Part shown: positions 25,373-32,933 of the stretch, one piece after another
Layout of the letters: the number at the start of each line of letters is the position of its first letter
Position numbering within the stretch: position 1 is the first letter of the stretch
Assembly: GCF_900107705.1 (NCBI RefSeq)
Contig: NZ_FNRE01000004.1
Coordinates: forward strand, 62,001-126,000
Length of the DNA: 64,000 nt
Origin: Prevotella sp. tc2-28
GTDB taxonomy: Bacteria; Bacteroidota; Bacteroidia; Bacteroidales; Bacteroidaceae
Direction of reading: 5' to 3'
The notes under the pieces: generated by a model
What the model was told of the DNA's origin: nothing
The model's database searches: none
The model's input: the letters and a program-made list of their open reading frames with translations, nothing else
Program-made: the position numbers and the translations under genes

Positions 25373-27376
25373 ATGAAGATAAAGAGTCGTTCGTTTGCCT
25401 CAAGACTGTCACGATGGGTGCTGTTGGTTCTGTTTATCATGATGTGTGCATTGGCATTCTTTATGTATTCGATTACCAAGGTTCTCGTTGTGGAAATCGG
25501 TGCCAACACCGTAGAAGGCAGCATGCACGCCACCGAAGAGCAAATCAAGGGTGTCCTGTCGGAAACCAGTGTGGCAGTGAAAAACAATATCTTCTACATT
25601 GAGCAAAACCTAAGCGACCCCGATGAGATGCAAGCCACCGTAGAACGCATCGTGAGAGAGAATGACTTCATACGCAGTTGCGGCATCAGTTTCGTGAAGA
25701 ACTACTATCCACAGAAAGGACCTGGATACTGTCCCTATGCATGGCGTACGGACAGTATGCAGGTCAAGACCCACCAACTGACCGACCTCAACTTCGACTA
25801 TCTGCATAGCGAATGGTTCACAAAGGCTATCAAGGAAGATTCTGCCTACTGGGGAGACCCTTTTGTAGACGGACACGACAGCAAGACACCATTGATTGCC
25901 TATCTGCACCCCTTACACGACAAACAAGGAAGACTGGCAGCCATTTTGGGAGCTGACATCTCACTGGACTTCATGGCGACTATTCTGGACAAACAGGACA
26001 GTGTCTTCCAAGAAGAGCTGTGGGTGTGGGAAGGAGATCATGATGCCAGTCTCTCAAGGAAAGCCTCAGAGAGTTATATCCTCTCACGCGACGGAATATT
26101 CCTGACTCACCCTGAGTCGTGGCGTATTATGAAAGGTAACTTCTATCGCCATCTGAAGGACTGCGACGAGAAGAAACTTGCCGAGCAGAGCATCAAGAAT
26201 ATGAAGGAGGGCAAGCACAGCTCGAATGAGATATACGAAGACTTGAAGATTAATGCCACACATAGTTTCCTTTTCTATTCTCCAGTGGAAGGCACCAATT
26301 GGAACTTGGCTGTGGTGGTGCCTCGTATAGCACTCGACCTGCTTGGGTTGACAATGGGTGTCGTGTTGTTGTTTATCATCGTCATCATCCTGATGGTTAC
26401 CAACTTCGTTTGCCGATTGGGTATTAGGCGTACGACAAAACCGTTGATGAACTTGGCTGAAACTGCTGATAAAGTGGCTCAGGGACAATTCGATACGGCA
26501 CTGCCTACCATCAAGCACCAAGATGAGATACACCAGTTGCGAGACTCGTTTGAAAACATGCAGCACTCACTGGCAAGATATGTGGAAGACTTGAAAACCA
26601 CTACAGCGGCAAAAGCCTCGATAGAAAACGAACTGGAGATAGCACACGGTATACAGATGAGTATGCTGCCTAAGAAATATCCGGCATTCCCAGACAGGAC
26701 GGATGTAGATGTCTACGGACAGGTTACACCGGCAAAGGCCGTTGGTGGCGACTTGTACGACTTCTTCATTCACGACGAGAAACTGTTTTTCTGCATCGGT
26801 GACGTGTCAGGAAAGGGTATTCCCGCCTCATTGGTAATGGCGGTGACTTGTTCGCTGTTCCGTAATATTGCAGCCCACACCACCAAACCGGAAATCATTG
26901 TGACAGGACTGAACGAAGCGTTGTGTACGAACAACGAGACAAATATGTTTGTTACCGTCTTTGCCGGTGTGCTGGACCTGAAAACAGGACATCTCAGTTA
27001 TTCGAATGCAGGACACGACATGCCGCTATTGCTCGACGACCAGGGAGTGACCATCCTGTCGTGCGACCCGAATGTGCCCGTCGGCGTGTGTGATGACTGG
27101 ACATTTACCTGTCAGCAGCTCGACCTCAAGGAGGGCGCAACGCTGTTCCTCTATACCGACGGACTGAATGAGGCTGAGGATGTCCGACACAACCAATTTG
27201 GAATGAAGCGTATGCTGGACGTCGCCAACGGGGCTTCGAGCCGTCCGGAAGAACTGGTTAACACCATGAAACAGGCTGTGGAACAGTTTGTTGGCGGTGC
27301 CGACCAAAGCGACGACCTCACGATGTTTGCTATTCAGTACGTTAAGTCATCAATCTCCCAACAATTAAACGATTAG
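25373..27376 (+). CDS. Membrane sensor with Cache-like and HAMP domains and a SpoIIE (PP2C) phosphatase
   Basis: This 667-residue protein has a membrane helix near residue 20-40, a large periplasmic segment (about 45-320) resembling a dCache ligand-binding domain (WFTKAIKEDSAYWGDPFVDG), a second helix (about 323-345), a HAMP linker, and a SpoIIE-type Ser/Thr phosphatase from about 430 (AVGGDLYDFF, CIGDVSGKGIPASLVMA, YSNAGHDMPL, LFLYTDGLNEA, QSDDLTMFAIQY). Such proteins usually control a partner-switching circuit by dephosphorylating an anti-sigma antagonist; no antagonist or anti-sigma gene is visible nearby. It follows mtgA by 10 bp. Confidence 0.88.
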   Translation: MKIKSRSFASRLSRWVLLVLFIMMCALAFFMYSITKVLVVEIGANTVEGSMHATEEQIKGVLSETSVAVKNNIFYIEQNLSDPDEMQATVERIVRENDFIRSCGISFVKNYYPQKGPGYCPYAWRTDSMQVKTHQLTDLNFDYLHSEWFTKAIKEDSAYWGDPFVDGHDSKTPLIAYLHPLHDKQGRLAAILGADISLDFMATILDKQDSVFQEELWVWEGDHDASLSRKASESYILSRDGIFLTHPESWRIMKGNFYRHLKDCDEKKLAEQSIKNMKEGKHSSNEIYEDLKINATHSFLFYSPVEGTNWNLAVVVPRIALDLLGLTMGVVLLFIIVIILMVTNFVCRLGIRRTTKPLMNLAETADKVAQGQFDTALPTIKHQDEIHQLRDSFENMQHSLARYVEDLKTTTAAKASIENELEIAHGIQMSMLPKKYPAFPDRTDVDVYGQVTPAKAVGGDLYDFFIHDEKLFFCIGDVSGKGIPASLVMAVTCSLFRNIAAHTTKPEIIVTGLNEALCTNNETNMFVTVFAGVLDLKTGHLSYSNAGHDMPLLLDDQGVTILSCDPNVPVGVCDDWTFTCQQLDLKEGATLFLYTDGLNEAEDVRHNQFGMKRMLDVANGASSRPEELVNTMKQAVEQFVGGADQSDDLTMFAIQYVKSSISQQLND

Positions 27377-27380
27377 CAAG

Positions 27381-27896
27381 ATGCAAAATGACTTACTTAT
27401 CTATAGTGATTTGTTCATGGTGACGGCAATAGTCATCGTCTTCCTGGTTTCCTTCGCGATACCTTCTTATGGCTACCGACGTAAACGATGGAAGGGATTC
27501 TTTATCGGTATTCTGGTACAATTTGCCGTTTTCATTTTTGGGGGGGTCGTCATAGGATTCGGCAGTATGCTGTATGTTCACTATACCGTCAAAAAAGAAC
27601 TGGACGGAGCGATGGTTACCGTGCGAGGTACTGATGTTGCCAGACACCGTAACGATACGCTGGTATGGTCGCTGACACCCGATGAGGTGTGTCTGGTAGG
27701 CAACAATAATGTAAATGTTAGAAAACGCATCTATTATGATTTCATTCGCCTCAGTCCTGTAAGTGTGGGTGTAGAGGACAGAATCGTCGTAAAATTCGAT
27801 GTAAAGCGTAAGAAGGTGACGGCAACGGATATGGACAAGCCGATGGAAGTTGTACAAGTAGACTGGGAAAAGGTGAACCACTATCTCAACAAGTAA
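27381..27896 (+). CDS. Hypothetical membrane protein
   Basis: I do not recognise this 171-residue protein. It has two N-terminal hydrophobic segments (about 10-28 and 38-62) separated by a basic loop (YGYRRKRWKG), then a soluble, beta-rich-looking part ending VDWEKVNHYLNK. It lies 4 bp after the SpoIIE phosphatase gene, so it is probably cotranscribed and may be functionally tied to it. Confidence 0.6.
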   Translation: MQNDLLIYSDLFMVTAIVIVFLVSFAIPSYGYRRKRWKGFFIGILVQFAVFIFGGVVIGFGSMLYVHYTVKKELDGAMVTVRGTDVARHRNDTLVWSLTPDEVCLVGNNNVNVRKRIYYDFIRLSPVSVGVEDRIVVKFDVKRKKVTATDMDKPMEVVQVDWEKVNHYLNK

Positions 27897-27956
27897 TACC
27901 ATCATCATTTGTAGGTATTTTTGTGGGATATCGTTGAATAAGTAGAAATTATTTGC

Positions 27957-27964
27957 TAATTTTG
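27957..27964 (+). promoter_or_regulatory. Promoter -7 box of the feoAB gene
   Basis: TAATTTTG lies about 20 bp upstream of the ATG at 27984. No Fur-type operator could be identified by eye. Confidence 0.5.
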
Positions 27965-27983
27965 CGAGCAAATATTATAAAAT

Positions 27984-30281
27984 ATGATTCTATCAGAACT
28001 GAGAACAGGCGAGAAAGCCTATATTGTCAAGGTAAAAGGTCACGGAGGCTTTCGCAAGCGCATCGTGGAGATGGGCTTTATCAAAGGCCAACAAGTGGAG
28101 GTAATGCTCAATGCTCCCTTGCAAGACCCCGTAAAATACAAGGTGATGGGGTATGAGGTCAGTCTGCGCAGACAAGAAGCGGAGATGATAGAGGTGAGCA
28201 CAGACGAACTGGATGCAGAAACCGTCAGTGAACCTCAGAATGTGGCGGTAACGGCACATTATGCCAGTCATTCGGCACGTCGCAACATCAATGTCGCACT
28301 GGTGGGTAATCCCAACTGCGGTAAGACCTCACTTTTTAATTTCGCCTCGGGGGCTCACGAACGGGTAGGTAACTACAGCGGTGTCACCGTGGATGCCAAG
28401 GAAGGCTTCGCCGAGTTTGAAGGATACCGGATGAAACTGGTCGACTTGCCTGGAACGTATTCGCTGTCAGCCTATTCGCCTGAGGAACTATATGTCCGTA
28501 AGCAACTGGTGGAGGATACGCCGGATGTCATCATCAACGTCCTTGACGCATCCAATATCGAGCGTAACCTGTATCTGACAACGCAGCTGATGGATATGCA
28601 CCTGAGGGTGGTCTGTGCGTTGAATATGTTTGATGAGACAGAGCGACGCGGTGACCAGTTGAACATCGACACGTTGAGTGGACTGATGGGTATTCCGATG
28701 GTTCCGACATCGTTCAGGACGGGTAGGGGACTGCCCGAACTGATGCGTGAGGTTATTCATATCTTCGAGAGTCAGGAAGGCCATGATAACTACTACCGAC
28801 ATATCCATATCAATCATGGACACGAGATAGAAAATGGTATTGCGAATATTCAGAAGTTCTTGAAGGGTAATGACTTACTTCGTCTGCGCTATAGTACAAG
28901 ATGGCTGGCGCTGAAACTGTTGGAGAAAGACAGTGAGGCAGAACGTGTTATCCGTGAGTTGCCCGAGGCAGAACAGATTATCGAGGTGCGTGACGTAGCG
29001 ATTCACCGTGTGAAAGAGGAGACGGGAACGGACTCGGAAACCGCCATCATGGATGCAAAATACGGCTTCATCAGAGGTGCCTTACAGGAAGCTGGTTACG
29101 AGATGGGCACGAAGGAAAACACTTATAAGGTGACGCATAAGTTGGATGCACTGATCACTAACCGATGGTTAGGTTTCCCCATCTTCTTCTTCCTGCTCTA
29201 CCTGATGTTTGAGGCAACCTTCACCTTAGGTCAGTATCCGATGGACTGGATAGAAGCAGGCGTTGAGTGGCTGGGCGATTTCGTTAGTCAGAATATGTCG
29301 GAAGGACCACTTAAGGCTATGCTGGTTGACGGTATCATCGGGGGTGTGGGAGCTGTCATTGTGTTCCTGCCACAGATATTGATTCTCTATACCTTCATAT
29401 CGTTTATGGAGGACTCTGGCTATATGTCGCGTGCAGCTTTCATCATGGATAAGTTGATGCATGGGATGGGACTTCATGGGAAGTCGTTTATTCCGTTGAT
29501 TATGGGTTTCGGATGCAACGTGCCTGCAGTGATGGCAACACGTACGATAGAGAGTCGTCGTTCGCGACTAATTACGATGCTGGTGCTGCCTATGATGTCC
29601 TGTTCAGCTCGTCTACCGATCTATATCATGATAACAGGTGCTTTCTTTTCCGTACGCTATCAGAGTCTGGTGATGATGTCACTCTATGTCATAGGCATTG
29701 TGCTTTCAGTCATCATAGCCCGCGTGCTCAGTACGTGGGTTATCAAGGGTGAGGACACTCCGTTTGTGATGGAGTTGCCCCCTTACCGCTTCCCCACGGC
29801 AAAGGCTATTTTCCGCCATACCTGGGAAAAAGGCAAGCAATACCTGAAGAAGATGGGAGGTGTCATCCTGGTGGCTAGCATCATCGTATGGGCCTTGGGC
29901 TATTTTGGTACAATGGGTGTTGCCCCGTCGTTGGAAGAGAGCTTTATCGGTTTGATGGGTAAGGCTATTGAACCGCTTTTCCTGGCACAAGGTTTCGACT
30001 GGCGCCTGGATGTCAGTTTGTTGGCTGGCGTGGGTGCTAAAGAGATTGTCGCCTCTACCATTGGCGTGCTGTATGGTGACGCCGGGTATAACTTCTCACC
30101 TTTGACGGCTTATGCCTTTCTGCTTTTCGTGCTCATCTACTTCCCCTGTATAGCCACGATTGCAGCCATCAAGAATGAGAGCGGATCGTGGCGATGGGCC
30201 ATCTTTGCAGCCTGCTACACGACGCTTCTGGCTTGGGTGGTGAGTGCCGTCGTCTATCAGGTAGGTCTCCTTGTGGCGTAG
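27984..30281 (+). CDS. feoB: FeoA-FeoB fusion, ferrous iron transporter
   Basis: The 765-residue protein joins a FeoA SH3-like domain (about 1-75; GGFRKRIVEMGFIKGQQVEV) to FeoB. The FeoB G domain has a P-loop VALVGNPNCGKTSLFN near residue 107, switch region YSGVTVDAKEG and LVDLPGTYSLSAYSPEE. A membrane part with gate motifs follows (GFGCNVPAVMATRTIESRR and GVGAKEIVASTIGVLYG). It imports Fe(II) and is expected in an anaerobe. The FeoA-FeoB fusion is usual in Bacteroidetes. Confidence 0.96.
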   Translation: MILSELRTGEKAYIVKVKGHGGFRKRIVEMGFIKGQQVEVMLNAPLQDPVKYKVMGYEVSLRRQEAEMIEVSTDELDAETVSEPQNVAVTAHYASHSARRNINVALVGNPNCGKTSLFNFASGAHERVGNYSGVTVDAKEGFAEFEGYRMKLVDLPGTYSLSAYSPEELYVRKQLVEDTPDVIINVLDASNIERNLYLTTQLMDMHLRVVCALNMFDETERRGDQLNIDTLSGLMGIPMVPTSFRTGRGLPELMREVIHIFESQEGHDNYYRHIHINHGHEIENGIANIQKFLKGNDLLRLRYSTRWLALKLLEKDSEAERVIRELPEAEQIIEVRDVAIHRVKEETGTDSETAIMDAKYGFIRGALQEAGYEMGTKENTYKVTHKLDALITNRWLGFPIFFFLLYLMFEATFTLGQYPMDWIEAGVEWLGDFVSQNMSEGPLKAMLVDGIIGGVGAVIVFLPQILILYTFISFMEDSGYMSRAAFIMDKLMHGMGLHGKSFIPLIMGFGCNVPAVMATRTIESRRSRLITMLVLPMMSCSARLPIYIMITGAFFSVRYQSLVMMSLYVIGIVLSVIIARVLSTWVIKGEDTPFVMELPPYRFPTAKAIFRHTWEKGKQYLKKMGGVILVASIIVWALGYFGTMGVAPSLEESFIGLMGKAIEPLFLAQGFDWRLDVSLLAGVGAKEIVASTIGVLYGDAGYNFSPLTAYAFLLFVLIYFPCIATIAAIKNESGSWRWAIFAACYTTLLAWVVSAVVYQVGLLVA

Positions 30282-30291
30282 ATGGTTAAAT

Positions 30292-30336
30292 TAAAATCCG
30301 CAAGATTCTGAATTTCAGTTTCTTGCGGATTTTTCT
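30292..30336 (+). terminator. Intrinsic terminator after feoAB
   Basis: AAAATCCGCAAGA pairs with TCTTGCGGATTTT across a short loop and is followed by a T-rich run; a strong rho-independent terminator 11 bp after the feoAB stop. Confidence 0.85.
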
Positions 30337-30378
30337 ATTTACACAATGCACCACATTTGCACCACCAAATAAAGCCCA

Positions 30379-30660
30379 CTAATCAACAATTTTAATGTCT
30401 AATAGCACTTCCCAATATCCATTTTTATCCTCACCCACACGTCTAATAGCGCCTATTTCCTTTAAAACAGCAATATTGCGTCTAATAGTAGTTCTATCCA
30501 CTCCAATGGTTCGAGCCAAATCCTCATAGGTTGCTCTATTATCCTTCAGCAAAACTTTTATTATAGCTGATTGCGTTTTATTCAGTTTTACAGGTGCATT
30601 TACAGGTGCATTTACAGGTGCATTTGCAGGTGCGCCATCACTTGCGAAACTTTAGTATCT
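30379..30660 (-). pseudogene. 3' remnant of an AlbA/RecG-like helix-turn-helix protein
   Basis: The reverse strand encodes APANAPVNAPVNAPVK, then a winged-helix segment (LNKTQSAIIKVLL, TYEDLARTIGVDRTTIRRNI, VLKEIGAIRRVG, GYWEVLLDIKIVD) and a stop at 30379. Short NAPV-type tandem linkers before this HTH are a feature of AlbA_2/RecG-like putative transcriptional regulators in Bacteroidetes. A stop (TAA) lies just upstream of the repeat and no start codon is present, so only the C-terminal ~90 codons of a gene that usually has several hundred remain. It marks the left edge of an accessory, AT-rich segment. Confidence 0.6.
30596..30634. repeat. 12-bp tandem repeat (NAPV linker)
   Basis: About 3.5 copies of ACAGGTGCATTT in tandem (the last is GCAGGTGC) encode the NAPV repeats of the remnant on the reverse strand. 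Array length in such linkers commonly varies by slippage. Too short for a CRISPR. Confidence 0.85.
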
Positions 30661-30756
30661 TATCTAAAGAGAGGCTATTCAGTTCGTAACACAGCAAAGC
30701 TAACCTGTAAAGGGATAAGCACTGTTCAACGGATTAAAACAGAGTTTGCTCTATAA
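30650..30756 (+). pseudogene. C-terminal remnant of a serine recombinase
   Basis: The forward strand reads SYLKRGYSVRNTAKLTCKGI then STVQRIKTEFAL and a stop at 30756. This resembles the C-terminal HTH of resolvase/invertase serine recombinases (GYS-x-R-x-x-A-x-L-T-G-x-S-x-x-T-V-Q-R). The catalytic domain is absent. The frame extends left only through the reverse-strand NAPV repeat. It converges with the AlbA/RecG-like remnant, so two broken mobile-type genes meet here. The following 430 bp to 31184 contains short degenerate frames but nothing I can name. Confidence 0.55.
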
Positions 30757-31184
30757 GGCAGTACATTTCATACAGTCAGCTAGATATTTTATACAAATTT
30801 GCAAAAATATCTGCTTGATTTCTTGCTTTTATCAGAACTAATCGCTATATTTGCAGATGAGTTTCAAGTACTCTTTCGTGAAGGGGTGCGTTTTAATGGC
30901 TCAAACTTAGTAAAAAAGAGCGATTGACTTTTATCCTGTCATAGAATCTGGACAATTCTTAGCTACAAGGGTAATGGCAATATGCTCACATCGTTAGGAT
31001 TATTGTACCTTTACTGGCATGATATATTCTAAGGTGTGGGCTATTGTTCATTGTTTGTAGCAGGTAGTCCAGAACCTTATGACGATAATGGCAATAGTCC
31101 CACGCTTCTTTAACAATAATCCGCTGACTTCATGGGATTGGTTGGCTTTTATAAAAATGAATGTCTAACTAAAAACGTACGATT

Positions 31185-31649
31185 ATGAAAAAATTATTAT
31201 CACTTTTAGCAGTAATGCTTATCGCTATTTCGGCTGATGCACAGGCTCCGTTTACCTATTACAGACCACTACAGCCTTCTACTGGTGGGGGAAGTAATTC
31301 ACAACCATCATATAATTATGGAAATGGTTACGGAAATAGCTACGGTAACAGTTATGGTAACAGTTATGGTAATTCATACTATAATAGTGCACCAAGAAGT
31401 ACCCAACAAGAAGAACCCCAAGTGCTATCAACACGTGGCTACTACGTTAAAGATAATCAGTGGAACACTGTCTTGTTGAGAGTGAAGGTTGTTGGTAATA
31501 ATGTTTATGTTGTTGGAATTAAGAGAAGTTCAACAGGATGGTCTCAACAGTCAACGAAAGCATCCACAACAGATTTCTTACAAAAAGAAATCAAAGATGT
31601 TTTCGATTATTACATCGGTGATTATGTCTATGGAAGAATATTTTTCTAG
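31185..31649 (+). CDS. Small secreted protein with GNSY repeats
   Basis: This 154-residue protein has a clear signal peptide (LLAVMLIAISADAQ), a Pro/Ser-rich stretch and at least four tandem GNSY units (YGNGYGNSYGNSYGNSYGNS), then a compact C-terminal domain (about 85-154) with alternating strands (WNTVLLRVKVVGNNVYVVGI). I do not recognise the family. It is AT-rich compared with the flanking core genes and is followed after 23 bp by another small secreted protein. Confidence 0.7.
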   Translation: MKKLLSLLAVMLIAISADAQAPFTYYRPLQPSTGGGSNSQPSYNYGNGYGNSYGNSYGNSYGNSYYNSAPRSTQQEEPQVLSTRGYYVKDNQWNTVLLRVKVVGNNVYVVGIKRSSTGWSQQSTKASTTDFLQKEIKDVFDYYIGDYVYGRIFF

Positions 31650-31672
31650 CAATTCTTAAATTATAGAAAACA

Positions 31673-32227
31673 ATGGGAAAGAAGATATTAACACTACTTT
31701 TATTTTTAGCATCATTAAGCATATCAGCCCAGATAAGGGTCTGTGCATATTATGATGGATATTGGGGAGAATGGGAAGATGGTGCTGTCGGAGGATTCCT
31801 TTTTGGAATGCCTGATACATACGGGAATTTGCCATATTTTAAAATTTATGGAAATTATTCTGGATTTTGCATATATTATAGTGATTCTCATCCCTCTGAT
31901 TATACTTTCAAATTTCAAGCAAATAATTATGTTACTCCAGACAAAAAAACTAAAAAGGCTCATCTCAAAAATAATATATGGTATGAATATAATGGTACGG
32001 TAGAATACTATGTTGATGACGATCGACCAACCATTAGGGATATTCTTAAGAACAGTGGATTTGTTCACTTCCCTGCTCTAAAACCATCTATAAAAAATGC
32101 AAGAAAACGGTCAGCAAATGCAACAATAAAAATCGCACCATACAAAGACCATCCAAAGATTTATAATATATGGTTTGAAGAAGTTGGTGTAGGAATAGAC
32201 CTAGGAACAATATACTTTCGAGAGTAA
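31673..32227 (+). CDS. Small secreted protein, unknown function
   Basis: The 184-residue product has a signal peptide (TLLLFLASLSISAQ) and an aromatic-rich mature part (YYDGYWGEWEDG, WYEYNGTVEYYVDD). No family is recognised and no cysteine pattern or catalytic motif is seen. The base composition is low in GC. It probably shares a transcript with the preceding GNSY protein and ends at the terminator at 32267-32317. Confidence 0.65.
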   Translation: MGKKILTLLLFLASLSISAQIRVCAYYDGYWGEWEDGAVGGFLFGMPDTYGNLPYFKIYGNYSGFCIYYSDSHPSDYTFKFQANNYVTPDKKTKKAHLKNNIWYEYNGTVEYYVDDDRPTIRDILKNSGFVHFPALKPSIKNARKRSANATIKIAPYKDHPKIYNIWFEEVGVGIDLGTIYFRE

Positions 32228-32266
32228 AAAACCTCATTTTTCGTTGAAACGCTATTATTTCCTATA

Positions 32267-32317
32267 CCCAACCACCCATTTCGTACAAAAAACATCGTGA
32301 GTGGTTGGGCTTTTTTA
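32267..32317 (+). terminator. Intrinsic terminator after the secreted-protein pair
   Basis: CCCAACCAC pairs perfectly with GTGGTTGGG across a 25-nt loop, followed by CTTTTTTA. It separates the secreted-protein pair from the LytTR operon. Confidence 0.7.
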
Positions 32318-32350
32318 GGGCTATAGAAATTACATAATGACAAAGCATTT

Positions 32351-32428
32351 ATGAGTGATGGATTGCAATTGTTCATAGTAATCATAATCTTTATTGTAGG
32401 TTACTTGTTAAGTGATGTGAGTAAATAA
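32351..32428 (+). other. Possible 25-residue hydrophobic micropeptide
   Basis: An ATG frame reads MSDGLQLFIVIIIFIVGYLL and ends SDVSK at a TAA. It is a single membrane-spanning helix with short polar ends, in the 320-bp gap before the LytTR gene. The ribosome site is weak and the length is close to chance, so it is only a candidate. Confidence 0.25.
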
Positions 32429-32522
32429 GAAGTTGGAAAACATTAATTCTGATTTCGTACATTAATATCTATATTTCGTACAAGGGCACAAGATTCACGT
32501 TTCTCAATTCATTATTATTTTC

Positions 32523-32530
32523 TACATTTG
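32523..32530 (+). promoter_or_regulatory. Promoter -7 box of the LytTR-transpeptidase operon
   Basis: TACATTTG lies 19 bp upstream of the GTG at 32550. The LytTR protein itself may bind upstream repeats, but I could not define paired sites by eye. Confidence 0.5.
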
Positions 32531-32549
32531 CACCATAAAACATTAAGCA

Positions 32550-32933
32550 GTGAGCAACAAGGTACTAATCATATCGAATGCAAACGAACTCGTCAGGGTA
32601 AAACCTGAACGAGTCGTTTATGTGAAGTCAGATGGCAACTACTCCACAATGGTGCTGCATGACAAAACGGAACAGGTGTTTACCATGAACCTTGCTCAAT
32701 GTCAGCAACTGATGGAGGAACAGTTGGGTAAGGAAGCTATGACCTTCATTCGTCTGGGGAAGCAGTTGATAGTAAACAGGGCATACATCTTTAAGATTAA
32801 TCCAAACAAACAGCAGTTATACATGTCTAATTCAGAGGTGAACATTGCTTTTGAACTACAGGCTTCCAAAGAGGCACTGAAACAGTTGAAAGCTCTCATT
32901 GAATCAGAAACAGGAAAGGAGGGTAAGCTATGA
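32550..32933 (+). CDS. LytTR-domain DNA-binding regulator (no receiver domain)
   Basis: The 127-residue protein is essentially a bare LytTR DNA-binding domain (RVKPERVVYVKSDGNYSTMV, then FIRLGKQLIVNRAYIFKINP), as used by LytR/AgrA-type response regulators. No phospho-receiver domain is present, so it is either constitutive or controlled by a partner protein. The start is GTG at 32550, supported by the -7 box 19 bp upstream. It overlaps the next gene by 4 bp (ATGA), which ties it to the transpeptidase-like protein. LytTR proteins often regulate cell-wall or competence genes. Confidence 0.8.
   Translation: MSNKVLIISNANELVRVKPERVVYVKSDGNYSTMVLHDKTEQVFTMNLAQCQQLMEEQLGKEAMTFIRLGKQLIVNRAYIFKINPNKQQLYMSNSEVNIAFELQASKEALKQLKALIESETGKEGKL

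Noticed and set aside
30596..30634. CRISPR-like or regulatory tandem repeat
   Set aside because: The 12-bp units have no spacers and encode a NAPV linker in the reverse-strand remnant.
30571..30756. Intact 61-aa gene
   Set aside because: Its first half is just the antisense of the NAPV repeat (CIYRCIYRC); only the recombinase-like tail has meaning, as a remnant.
30780..31184. Hidden gene in the gap before the GNSY protein
   Set aside because: Short frames such as FADEFQVLFREGVRF exist but break quickly and match nothing I know.
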